NCBI GenBank assembly: GCA_039934635.1
Contig: JBDTLT010000056.1
Location: forward strand, 1 to 26,552
Length of the DNA stretch: 26,552 nt
From: DATLFA01 sp039934635
GTDB taxonomy: Bacteria > Actinomycetota > Acidimicrobiia > Acidimicrobiales > WLNW01
Direction of reading: 5' to 3'
The position numbers and the translations under genes were made by a program. Of this stretch, positions 16,037 to 22,832 are shown piece after piece. Positions within the stretch are counted from its first letter, which is position 1, and every line of letters starts with the position of its first letter. The notes below the pieces were generated by a model. It did no database searches, had not been told where the DNA came from, and was given only the letters and a program-made list of their open reading frames with translations.

Positions 16037-16276
16037 TCAGAGACTGTTCTGGGGAATCCCATACGCACGGCGAGACGGGCTTCCATCGGTCTGATCGACG
16101 GGCACGACCGTGACCACACCGGCGTTCACGAGTGAGTCGAGAAACTCGCCCACCACAGCATCGTCGAGATGCATTTCACTGTGTTGGCGTAGTTCGTCCG
16201 CGACGTCGTCGGCATACGCGACATCGCCGCAACCAACGATGCGACACAGCGCCGCATAGACCGAGTCGCGGTTCAC
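16037..16276 (-). CDS. Small winged-helix-like hypothetical protein
   Basis: A 79-residue protein starting MNRDSVYAALCRIVGCGDVA. It looks like three helices (about 4-13, 20-32, 36-50), then two strands joined by an Asp/Gly/Ser turn (VTVVPVDQTDG...RRAYGI), which is the layout of a winged helix. No family is recognised. GTG 16276 overlaps the stop of the hydrolase gene by four bases (GTGA), so it is the last gene of the catalase operon. The frame extended to 16426 adds proline- and arginine-rich shadow of the hydrolase gene. It may regulate the operon or bind a partner (inference). Confidence 0.6.
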   Translation of the reverse strand: MNRDSVYAALCRIVGCGDVAYADDVADELRQHSEMHLDDAVVGEFLDSLVNAGVVTVVPVDQTDGSPSRRAYGIPQNSL

Positions 16277-16971
16277 ACGACGGCTCTCGCGCGGACGACC
16301 GAGTCGCACGCGCTCACTATCCCGCGCGCCAACCGTTGGGGGTGGCGGATGGGGGCAAGGTGACCGGCCCCTACCTCGTGGCTGGTTGCGCCCGGTATCG
16401 CACTGGCGAGGGCTCGTTGTCGCCACGGAATGATGACCGCATCACGAGTCGTGATCACCACCGCGGCCGGTACGTCGATGGCGGCGATCCACGGCCGCGC
16501 GTCGAATTTGGCGGCCGCCTGCAGAGCCGCGCCGAGCGCCCACTCGACCGGAGTCAACGGGAAGTGCGCAGTCGCGCCCAGGACCAAGCCGTCGAGCGCA
16601 TCGGGGTCGCGGCGCCACAGCGTTTGCGCGATCAAGCCACCGATCGAGTAGCCGACCGCGATGAAACGACCGAGACCGAGCGCATCGCCAACCGCGAGCA
16701 CGTCCTCGGCGCATACTTGCAATGAGAATCGGCCGCGGACCGGTAGGCCGCACCCGTGGCCCCGCAAGTCGAACGCGACGACGCGATGGTGCTCGGCGAG
16801 TGGCGCGTAGGTGCCGTGCCAACACGCATCGCTCGTCATGCTCAAACCATGGAGCAACACAACTGGAGGACGCCCATGGCCCTCCATCGAGTCGCGCACC
16901 GGGATTTGTGTGCCAGACACGGTGACGATGCGCTCAGCCGGCCATGCTGCGGGGTCATCTCGAGTCTTCAC
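16273..16971 (-). CDS. Alpha/beta hydrolase lacking most of its lid
   Basis: A 232-residue alpha/beta hydrolase with the full triad: nucleophile S109 in GYSIGG, acid D177 in TTRDAV and H204 in GAGHLAP. An oxyanion HG motif is at 41-42. Relatives are generally 260-310 residues. Here only about 40 residues separate strand 6 (LVLGATA) from the strand before the acid (VPAAVVITTRD), so the lid that normally covers the active site is nearly absent. This could be a genuinely lidless esterase or an in-frame internal deletion. The start is GTG 16971, six bases after the hemerythrin stop with a GAGG between. Third gene of the catalase operon; substrate unknown. Confidence 0.8.
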   Translation of the reverse strand: MKTRDDPAAWPAERIVTVSGTQIPVRDSMEGHGRPPVVLLHGLSMTSDACWHGTYAPLAEHHRVVAFDLRGHGCGLPVRGRFSLQVCAEDVLAVGDALGLGRFIAVGYSIGGLIAQTLWRRDPDALDGLVLGATAHFPLTPVEWALGAALQAAAKFDARPWIAAIDVPAAVVITTRDAVIIPWRQRALASAIPGATSHEVGAGHLAPIRHPQRLARGIVSACDSVVRARAVV

Positions 16972-16977
16972 GCAACC

Positions 16978-17394
16978 TCAACCAACCCGTTGCTTCGCTT
17001 GCAAGATCCGGGCTCCGAGCTCTTCGAGTTGCTGCGGAGTCGCCGCGTTGCCGAGCGCGGGAAGTATGTTCTTCTCCTCGTCGGCGACGTGCTTTTGCAC
17101 GATGGTGCGCAGCCCCTTGAATGCGTCGACGAGTGGCCGGCCTTCGAGCGTCGTGAGCGTGTCGATCTGCTTCTTCACTGCGGAATGGGCGACCGAAGAG
17201 CGCATGATCATGTCGGCGTTGCCAAGGATCTTGCCCACCATCGGGTAGAGCACGGCCTGTTCCGCGTCGTCGTGCGCCTTCAGTTCGCAGATCACCTGGC
17301 CGATGACCGTTGCGTCGGCGGTCTGGTCGAATTGCTCGAAGAGTGCTTCGACACTGCGGTGATCGGCGAGAATGAGGTCAATTCCGTTTGGCAT
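16978..17394 (-). CDS. Hemerythrin (HHE) domain protein
   Basis: A 138-residue four-helix protein with the diiron ligand set of bacterial hemerythrins: H12 in ADHRSVEALF, H41 in AHDDAEQ with E45, H70 in VAHSAVK, and H102 with E106 in KHVADEEKNILP. Such proteins bind oxygen, NO or iron, or sense redox state, in the cytoplasm. It starts at ATG 17394, only two bases after the catalase stop, with part of the ribosome-binding site inside the catalase end. Placement in one operon with catalase argues for a role in handling iron, peroxide or oxygen stress. Confidence 0.9.
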   Translation of the reverse strand: MPNGIDLILADHRSVEALFEQFDQTADATVIGQVICELKAHDDAEQAVLYPMVGKILGNADMIMRSSVAHSAVKKQIDTLTTLEGRPLVDAFKGLRTIVQKHVADEEKNILPALGNAATPQQLEELGARILQAKQRVG

Positions 17395-17396
17395 CT

Positions 17397-19598
17397 TCAG
17401 GCCACCTGTTCCGGGTCGCGAGTGGGGTGGGTGGCCGCGCGTTCCCAGTGGCGATGTACCGAGAGGTCGGCAACGACGGTCTTGGCGAACTTGGTGTTCG
17501 CCTTCGGCGCCACCGCTACGCCGGTCCCGGCCGTGTCGATACCGGCGTTGACGAGTAGGTCTTCGCCGTCGCCCCAGGCTGCGATGGGCTTGAAGTGTCG
17601 GTAGGCGCTTTGCACCCAAGTGAGAGCCGCCGGGTTATCGGCGAGCCCGGCGCCGGCAGCAACCACGATCGCATCGGCTTCGGCGGAACTGGCAGTGTGG
17701 AACGACCGATCGACAGTGAGGGCATCGCGCCGCCGTCCCGGTCCCGCAATCGCGCCCTTGTGGGTGGCGACGACGTGTGGGACCGCGCCTGCCGCAATGA
17801 GTGCGGCCTGCAGCGCTCGAATGCCGGCGAGATCGCATCCATCGTTGGCGAGAATCTGCACGATGCGTCCATCCACCGGATAGGCGTTGTCGGTGACCAT
17901 CGCGAGAGCGGGTGAATCTTCGACGCCACCGGTGGCATCGGGTACGGACGCTTCATCCGGGTCTGCGAGCTCAGCGTCGTCGTCGGCGTCGTCGGGCAGC
18001 GTCGGTTCCGGCAAGCCGAGACCGATGCTCACACGCCGGGCAAGTTCCAAGTCGATCAACGCAAGACGCATCACCATGCGCTCGACTACCGCCGGGACCT
18101 CGACGTGGCCGAGCTCGAACGTGTAGGCGTCGACTATGTGATCCTGTTCGGGCTCACTCATGCTGTTCCAAAACAGCGTTGCCTGCGCGTACTCGTCGTC
18201 GGGCCCGCGTTCGCGAACCTTTGCGCCTTGGATCATTCGCGGCACGTGGATATAGCCACCGTCCTCGTCACCGGCGAGAAAGGGGCAACCGCCACCGACG
18301 GCATTGGGGAGATACGGAGTCTTGCCCTGATGCACTGCGTGCTGGTGCAAACCATCGCGGAAGTTGTCGTTCACGGGCGCATGAGGTCGATTGATGGGGA
18401 TCTGCGAGAAATTCGGTCCGCCGAGCCGCGTGAGCTGCGTATCGAGATAGCTGAACATCCGGGCGTGCATCAGCGGATCATCGACTACCTCGATGCCCCG
18501 GACGAGATGACCGACGTGGAATGCGACTTGCTCGACTTCGGCGAAGAAGTTCGCCGGGCAGCGGTTCAACGTCATGCGTCCGATCGGCTGCACCGGTACC
18601 AGTTCTTCGGGTACCAGCTTCGTCGAGTCGAGCAAGTCGATTCCGTTGAAGTATTGATCCTCGCTGTCGGGCATGACCTGCACGCCGAGTTCCCACTCGG
18701 GGAACGCACCGGCACCGATCGCGTTGTACAGATCGCGGCGATGAAAGTCGGGATCCACTCCGTTGAGCGTGAGCGCCTCGTCCCAGACAAGCCCGTGCAC
18801 ACCAAGGACCGGCTTCCAGTGGAACTTCACCAAGTTGGTCTGGCCGGCTGAATTCACCAGACGGAAGGTGTGGACGCCGAAGCCCTCCATCATTCGGTAG
18901 GAACGGGGGATGGCACGATCGGACATCACCCACATCAACATGTGCGGTGACTCGGGCAGCATCGACACGAAATCCCAGAACGTCGTGTGTGCAGTCTGCG
19001 CTTGCGGGATCTCCCGGTCGGGCTCGGGCTTCGCCGCGTGGATGAGATCGGGAAACTTGATCCCATCACGAATGAAGAACACCGGGATGTTGTTGCCCAC
19101 GAGATCGAAGACGCCTTCACCGGTGTAGAACTTGACCGCGAACCCTCTCACGTCGCGAACGGTGTCGGCCGAACCTCGTGAGCCCACCACCGTCGAAAAG
19201 CGAGTGAAGACGGGCGTGACGCGCCGGGGCTGAAGAAAGTCCGCGGTGGTGATGTCGACCGCAGTCCCATAGGACTCGAAGACTCCGTGCGCCGCCGTAC
19301 CCCGTGCATGCACCACGCGCTCGGGAATTCGTTCGTGGTCGAAATGCGTGATCTTTTCGCGCAGGTGGAAGTCATCCATCAGCGTGGGCCCGCGACTGCC
19401 CACCTTCAATGAGTCATCCGTCTGCGCGAGCCGTTGGCCTTGTGCGGTTGTCAAGAAGTCGCTGTCTTGCGCCGGCACCTTGCTCGTTCGGGGCGCGAGG
19501 ATCGGCTGACGCGCCTCGTTCGTCGTGAGACGACCGCGCCGGCCTTGCTGATCCTTGGCCACCCGCGTTGAATTCGTTCGAGGCTTCGCCTTCGCCAT
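17397..19598 (-). CDS. katE: Large-subunit monofunctional heme catalase (HPII/KatE type)
   Basis: A 733-residue clade-2 catalase that breaks hydrogen peroxide into water and oxygen. A Lys/Arg-rich N-terminal arm is followed by the core, with catalytic H97 in RVVHARGTAAHG, Asn near 170 in VGNNIPVFF and heme ligand Y384 in RMFSYLDTQL. A Gly/Asp-rich linker (about 530-565) leads to the C-terminal flavodoxin/DJ-1-like domain of the large-subunit class, complete to about residue 733. ATG 19598 has GAAGGA upstream; a GTG just before it is possible. Hemerythrin, hydrolase and a small protein follow with minimal gaps, so this is a four-gene operon. Confidence 0.95.
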   Translation of the reverse strand: MAKAKPRTNSTRVAKDQQGRRGRLTTNEARQPILAPRTSKVPAQDSDFLTTAQGQRLAQTDDSLKVGSRGPTLMDDFHLREKITHFDHERIPERVVHARGTAAHGVFESYGTAVDITTADFLQPRRVTPVFTRFSTVVGSRGSADTVRDVRGFAVKFYTGEGVFDLVGNNIPVFFIRDGIKFPDLIHAAKPEPDREIPQAQTAHTTFWDFVSMLPESPHMLMWVMSDRAIPRSYRMMEGFGVHTFRLVNSAGQTNLVKFHWKPVLGVHGLVWDEALTLNGVDPDFHRRDLYNAIGAGAFPEWELGVQVMPDSEDQYFNGIDLLDSTKLVPEELVPVQPIGRMTLNRCPANFFAEVEQVAFHVGHLVRGIEVVDDPLMHARMFSYLDTQLTRLGGPNFSQIPINRPHAPVNDNFRDGLHQHAVHQGKTPYLPNAVGGGCPFLAGDEDGGYIHVPRMIQGAKVRERGPDDEYAQATLFWNSMSEPEQDHIVDAYTFELGHVEVPAVVERMVMRLALIDLELARRVSIGLGLPEPTLPDDADDDAELADPDEASVPDATGGVEDSPALAMVTDNAYPVDGRIVQILANDGCDLAGIRALQAALIAAGAVPHVVATHKGAIAGPGRRRDALTVDRSFHTASSAEADAIVVAAGAGLADNPAALTWVQSAYRHFKPIAAWGDGEDLLVNAGIDTAGTGVAVAPKANTKFAKTVVADLSVHRHWERAATHPTRDPEQVA

Positions 19599-19622
19599 CA
19601 CTGCATCCTTCTCATCACAAGA

Positions 19623-19647
19623 GCCCGCGCCCTATGGAGCGGCGGGC
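19623..19647 (-). terminator. Hairpin between lipoprotein gene and catalase
   Basis: GCCCGC at 19623-19628 pairs with GCGGGC at 19642-19647 across 13 bases. It lies 25 bases before the catalase start and downstream of the lipoprotein stop, so it may end the lipoprotein transcript or be part of the catalase leader. No T-run follows on the minus strand. Confidence 0.3.
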
Positions 19648-19690
19648 ACCAATGCCAACGTGTCCGATTCGAAACGCCTAACGACAGGAA

Positions 19691-19930
19691 TCATCTCGAC
19701 GTAGGGCTGTCCCCCGAGTTGGAATTGCCTTCGGGAGTTTTACCCTGCCCGCTGCCATCGCCGGGTGCCGCTCCCGGTGGCACTCCGGACCGATCGATCT
19801 CCGTTCCGTTGGTCGTGCTCAACGTCGTCGTCGTCGTCGCTCCGTCTTCTGTGGGCTGAGCCGTATCGTCACCGCAGGCGGCGGCTGCGACCGCAAGCAG
19901 TGCGGTCGCAGCGCCAACTACAAGCCTCAT
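19691..19930 (-). CDS. Small lipoprotein of unknown function
   Basis: A protein of 79 residues from ATG 19930, beginning MRLVVGAATALLAVAAAACG. This is a short positive start, a hydrophobic core and a cysteine followed by GDD, typical of actinobacterial lipoproteins (residue -3 is Ala, so the lipobox is imperfect). The mature part is about 60 residues of Thr/Ser/Gly/Pro/Asn-rich, probably unfolded sequence ending GDSPTSR. In-frame ATGs at 19966 and 19969 would add residues, of which the two nearest are less compatible with a signal peptide. It lies 36 bases after the DUF3618 gene on the same strand, so it may belong to that operon. Confidence 0.6.
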   Translation of the reverse strand: MRLVVGAATALLAVAAAACGDDTAQPTEDGATTTTTLSTTNGTEIDRSGVPPGAAPGDGSGQGKTPEGNSNSGDSPTSR

Positions 19931-19965
19931 CTTTAACGTGCTGCGCGACCGCTGCGGCGCGAGCA

Positions 19966-20541
19966 TCACGATTGAACCGCACGCTGCGCTGCTTGCTTGG
20001 ACTCCGCTGCGGAACCGGCAGCCTGTTCCTTCACGCTCGAGGCAGCATCTTTCGCGCTATCGCGCAAATCAGCGACTGCTTCATGTGCGGCGGGTTCGAG
20101 TTCTTCCATCACGTGTCGAGCTGCTGGCACTGCCTCAGACGCGGCCTTCTCGAGTATCGGTTGTGCGCGCGCCGCAATATCTCGCTCGGCGCGCGTGGCG
20201 GGAAACACCGCCGCGGCAACCAGCCCCGCGCCAAAGGCAATCAGTCCCACTGCAAGCGGGTTGCCCTCGGCGGCGCCGCGAGTTCCGTCTACAACAGACG
20301 AGGCGGAATCGCTCAGCGATGCTGCAGCGGAGGCCCCGGCATCGCGCATTGCATCCACTGACGTTTCGGCCGAGCCCATCACGCGGTCCTTGACACCGCT
20401 GAAGCGTTGGCGCACGGCAGCTTGCTTTCGCTCGACCATGCGGTGAGGGCTTACCCGATCACCGATGGCGTCGAGATCGCGACCGATCTCGGTTCGTTGA
20501 TCCGCGAGTTGTCCTCTCAGCTCTTCTGCTGTTTGGCCCAT
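19966..20541 (-). CDS. DUF3618-containing membrane protein
   Basis: A 191-residue protein beginning MGQTAEELRGQLADQRTEIG, followed by DLDAIGDRVSPHRMVERK, the DUF3618 pattern (a helix with Glu/Arg-rich repeats ending at an SP/DP). An Ala/Ser-rich helical region leads to one membrane segment at about 95-115 (PLAVGLIAFGAGLVAAAVFP). The C-terminal 75 residues are Ala/Glu/Lys-rich and look like a long amphipathic helix similar to YtxH or LEA-like proteins. A consensus AAGGAGG precedes ATG 20541. Its start overlaps the end of the Holin-X gene by 25 bases. Function not established; it probably acts in the envelope together with the two genes upstream. Confidence 0.8.
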   Translation of the reverse strand: MGQTAEELRGQLADQRTEIGRDLDAIGDRVSPHRMVERKQAAVRQRFSGVKDRVMGSAETSVDAMRDAGASAAASLSDSASSVVDGTRGAAEGNPLAVGLIAFGAGLVAAAVFPATRAERDIAARAQPILEKAASEAVPAARHVMEELEPAAHEAVADLRDSAKDAASSVKEQAAGSAAESKQAAQRAVQS

Positions 20542-20960
20542 TGCACGTCCTCCTTGATAGCGGCTTTGGTTTGCGGTGCGACGCGCACCGCCTGTAGTTG
20601 TTTGCGGCCGGTCGCATACAGCACGCCGGCGATGAGCAGCCATGCCAGCCCGACCAACAGGAAGGCAATCGCCGCGGGCATGACCTCATCCAGTCCCCAC
20701 GCAGCGGCAAACGACAAGAACGTCACCGCCAGATAGCCGGCCAGTCCGCCTCCCGTGAGCAGCCCCGCGCCTTTACCGGCCTGTGCCACCTCCTCTTTGA
20801 TCTCGACTTTGGCCAGCTCGACTTGCGTTGAGACGAGGCCGCTGAAATCAGTGGTCAATCGAGACAGCAGCTCCCCAAGGGAACTCTCGGCCTCGAGAGG
20901 TTTGGTCGGATCGTCGGGCGCGACTTCGGCGCCCCGATATGAGAGATCGACGTCGGACAT
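20517..20960 (-). CDS. Actinobacterial Holin-X (phage holin superfamily III-like) protein
   Basis: A 147-residue protein starting MSDVDLSYRGAEVAPDDPTK. It has an N-terminal amphipathic helix (SSLGELLSRLTTDFSGLVST then QVELAKVEIKEEV) and two membrane helices at about 65-90 and 95-120. The short gap and charged C-terminal helix (QTKAAIKEDVQWAKQQKS) match the Holin-X/DUF1469 layout. Despite the name, these chromosomal proteins are not phage lysis genes; their role is unknown. ATG 20960 overlaps the stop of the upstream gene (TGATG), and its end overlaps the DUF3618 gene, so the three are translated as a unit. Confidence 0.82.
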   Translation of the reverse strand: MSDVDLSYRGAEVAPDDPTKPLEAESSLGELLSRLTTDFSGLVSTQVELAKVEIKEEVAQAGKGAGLLTGGGLAGYLAVTFLSFAAAWGLDEVMPAAIAFLLVGLAWLLIAGVLYATGRKQLQAVRVAPQTKAAIKEDVQWAKQQKS

Positions 20961-21532
20961 CACTGAATCGTTTCTGCGATACCGAAGGACGGAGGTGCCA
21001 GCGCCGGAGCCGCCGGCGTTGCCCGTTCGTCATTCGAGGTGTGCGCCGCTTCCATCAACGAGTGCGTGTCCGCTGCCTTGAGCAACCGCCCTGCAGCAAA
21101 ACCCGCACCGACGGCGCCGGCGAGGAACAACCCTGGTCGACGTCGGGCGAATCGCTTGAGGTCGGTGAGAACATCGTCGATCCCTCCGGTGTCGAGTTTC
21201 TCCGCGGCACGGTTCGCGGCGTCGCTCAATTGGCGGCTCACGTCAACCGCCATTCCGCCCCCGGATTGACTTTGTGACATCGAGCGAAGTTGGCCGCCGA
21301 TTTCGCGCATTGTTGTCGCCAGTCGGGCGGCCTGGGTCGACGCCTCCGAACGCAGCGACTCGCGTGACTCGCCCACGATCTGTCGGGCGTGATCTTTGGC
21401 GTCGTTCGCGACATTGCGCGTTTGGTCGCTAATCGTGGACCCGACGTCGCTCGCCTTTTCGACGAGCGTCGATGTCGCTTCGCTCACCGCGCCGGGCGGA
21501 TCACTCTGCGTTTGCTGCAACGTATTCGTCAT
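20960..21532 (-). CDS. Single-TM helical protein, first gene of the Holin-X operon
   Basis: A 190-residue protein beginning MTNTLQQTQSDPPGAVSEAT. Residues about 20-120 are Ala/Ser/Gln/Arg-rich repetitive helices of the apolipoprotein/LEA-like kind (VGSTISDQTRNVANDAKDHA and similar). Then comes DDVLTDLKRFARRRPGLFLA, leading into a glycine-rich membrane helix (AGAVGAGFAAGRLLKAA), and a Pro/Ala-rich tail. The 'FARRRPGLFL.GA..AGF.AGR' motif is characteristic of proteins paired with Holin-X genes. ATG 21532 has GGGAGG seven bases upstream. The stop overlaps the Holin-X start. Function unknown, likely in the cell envelope under stress. Confidence 0.78.
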   Translation of the reverse strand: MTNTLQQTQSDPPGAVSEATSTLVEKASDVGSTISDQTRNVANDAKDHARQIVGESRESLRSEASTQAARLATTMREIGGQLRSMSQSQSGGGMAVDVSRQLSDAANRAAEKLDTGGIDDVLTDLKRFARRRPGLFLAGAVGAGFAAGRLLKAADTHSLMEAAHTSNDERATPAAPALAPPSFGIAETIQ

Positions 21533-21754
21533 AGTCAACCTCCCGGTGTCGTGTGGGCCCAACGTTTCCCACGTCACCGCGGAGTAAACGTGCCGCGCGA
21601 AGAATCACCCAACCGACTCGAGAAGCGACCCTCTGCGATTCAAGTTTCTGTTCGTCGTTGTTGGGTAGCACGGTTGGGCGCCGTGCGAGAACGAGACCGG
21701 CGTCAGGTCCATTCGACAACGTGCTCGCTCTGAGCCAGACGGTTGGTGTTACAC

Positions 21755-22042
21755 ATGCCCGGCGCGGTCGACAACGATGAACTGGTGCTTAGGCTCGTAG
21801 AGGACGTGATACGTGGAGGCGATCCGCCCACCGTCACGAGCATCACCAAACTGACCGTGCCAAAGGGCCGAAATCGTTCAGTCTTGGAGTCTCTGGAATC
21901 GCTTGTGCTTCGCGGTCGCCTCGTGAGGGTCTGCGCGATATTGGACTTTGCGCAGGAAGAGCGCGCGTCGGACTTGCACTTGTATTACCCCGTCCGCAAA
22001 GGGCCGGGTGCGCCGCAGCACGCTCGTTGCGATCACCCATAG
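21755..22042 (+). CDS. Small winged-helix-like hypothetical protein
   Basis: A 95-residue protein starting MPGAVDNDELVLRLVEDVIR. It shows a first helix (7-20), a loop, a second helix around 45-57 (NRSVLESLESLVLRGRLV), then a strand, an acidic turn (FAQEERASD) and a strand (LHLYYPV), which suggests a winged helix. It resembles the protein at 16037-16276 in layout. The start is uncertain: TTG 21743 and GTG 21746 also lie in frame. No family recognised. It is divergent from the Holin-X operon, and could regulate it. Confidence 0.5.
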   Translation: MPGAVDNDELVLRLVEDVIRGGDPPTVTSITKLTVPKGRNRSVLESLESLVLRGRLVRVCAILDFAQEERASDLHLYYPVRKGPGAPQHARCDHP

Positions 22043-22052
22043 GCTTGGGAGG

Positions 22053-22077
22053 CACGCGCCATCGTGGCGCGGCGTGC
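22053..22077 (+). terminator. Hairpin downstream of the small protein gene
   Basis: CGCGCCA at 22055-22061 pairs perfectly with TGGCGCG at 22065-22071 over a TCG loop; outside it, GCAC and GTGC can also pair with a bulge. It begins 13 bases after the stop at 22042 and lies before the TetR gene. No clear T-run, so its terminator role is tentative. Confidence 0.45.
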
Positions 22078-22103
22078 GTTGAGTTGTCGATGAGAGGACG
22101 GGC

Positions 22104-22736
22104 GTGTCGATAGAAGAGGGCCGCGGCCCGGGTGGTCGCGGAGCGGGCCTGTCTCGATCGGACATCGTGGCCGCGGCGCTACGACTCATGCAAGACCACG
22201 GTGTCGAATGGTTCTCGATGCGCAAGCTGGCGACTGATCTCGGCGTGAGCCCGGGCGCGTTGTATTGGCATTTTCCCAACAAGGAGAACTTGTTCGCGGG
22301 GGTCATGGACAGCGTCGGGCTGGAACCGAGTTGGGATGCCGCGTCGTCGGGGACGCCGCGAGAGCGTCTGGCGGGTCATGTGCGAATCCTGCACGACTAT
22401 TGGCGTGACCATCCCGTGTTGGTGGCACTCGGGCGCAAAGTCCGGCCAACCGCGAGCGCCCGTCATAGCACCGAGGGCATCGCAATCATTCGCGAGTTCG
22501 GCTTCGATGAACCAGCGGCACGACTGCATTGGCGTGCATTGGTATGGCTGGCGCTCGGCTTCTTCTACGTCGAGCAAGGAGTGACCGAGTCCACCCACCA
22601 CGAACCGATCGCGCCCGGGCGTTACCAAGTCTCGTTGGGCGATCAGCCGGAGATCATCGACACTGACGCCCTGTTCGAACATCTGCTCGGCCTCACACTC
22701 GACGGCCTGGAGCAAGCGGCAGGCGGGTTTTGCTGA
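22104..22736 (+). CDS. TetR family regulator, TetR_C-type ligand domain
   Basis: A 210-residue regulator. After a Gly/Arg-rich start, the first helix is LSRSDIVAAALRLMQDHG. The helix-turn-helix FSMRKLATDLGVSPGALYWH spans about 37-56, followed by FPNKENLF. The rest is helical with several His and Trp residues and resembles the ligand-binding domain of the TetR/TetR_C subgroup. The GTG at 22104 has AGAGGA upstream; the downstream ATGs would cut into the HTH. The gene ends 96 bases before the TauD gene on the same strand. The large palindrome in that gap is its most likely binding site (inference). Confidence 0.9.
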   Translation: MSIEEGRGPGGRGAGLSRSDIVAAALRLMQDHGVEWFSMRKLATDLGVSPGALYWHFPNKENLFAGVMDSVGLEPSWDAASSGTPRERLAGHVRILHDYWRDHPVLVALGRKVRPTASARHSTEGIAIIREFGFDEPAARLHWRALVWLALGFFYVEQGVTESTHHEPIAPGRYQVSLGDQPEIIDTDALFEHLLGLTLDGLEQAAGGFC

Positions 22737-22767
22737 CCCGCCACACCCGGCCGGTTTGCGAAAGTTC

Positions 22768-22796
22768 TTGACGAAGTTGCATCTCCATGCTTTCAT
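22768..22796 (+). promoter_or_regulatory. Possible promoter of the dioxygenase gene
   Basis: TTGACG (22768-22773) is a good -35 hexamer, 17 bases upstream of the weak -10 TTTCAT (22791-22796). An alternative -10, TTTAAT at 22806-22811, has no good -35 at normal spacing. Either -10 falls inside the palindrome at 22786-22820, so a bound repressor would block the polymerase. Confidence 0.4.
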
Positions 22797-22820
22797 TGAA
22801 CACTGTTTAATGAAAGCATG
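22786..22820. promoter_or_regulatory. 35-bp near-perfect palindrome, probable TetR operator
   Basis: The left arm CATGCTTTCATTGAACA (22786-22802), a single central C (22803) and the right arm (22804-22820) form a palindrome with 16 of 17 bases matching; only 22808 breaks the symmetry. Its length, AT-richness against the GC-rich background, and position 12 bases before the ATG of the dioxygenase and 49 bases after the TetR stop fit an operator. As RNA it could also form a stable hairpin. Confidence 0.85.
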
Positions 22821-22832
22821 GGGGGCCTTCGG

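Noticed and set aside
20517..20960. Phage holin suggesting a prophage remnant
   Set aside because: Holin-X proteins are common chromosomal actinobacterial proteins; no other phage gene is nearby.
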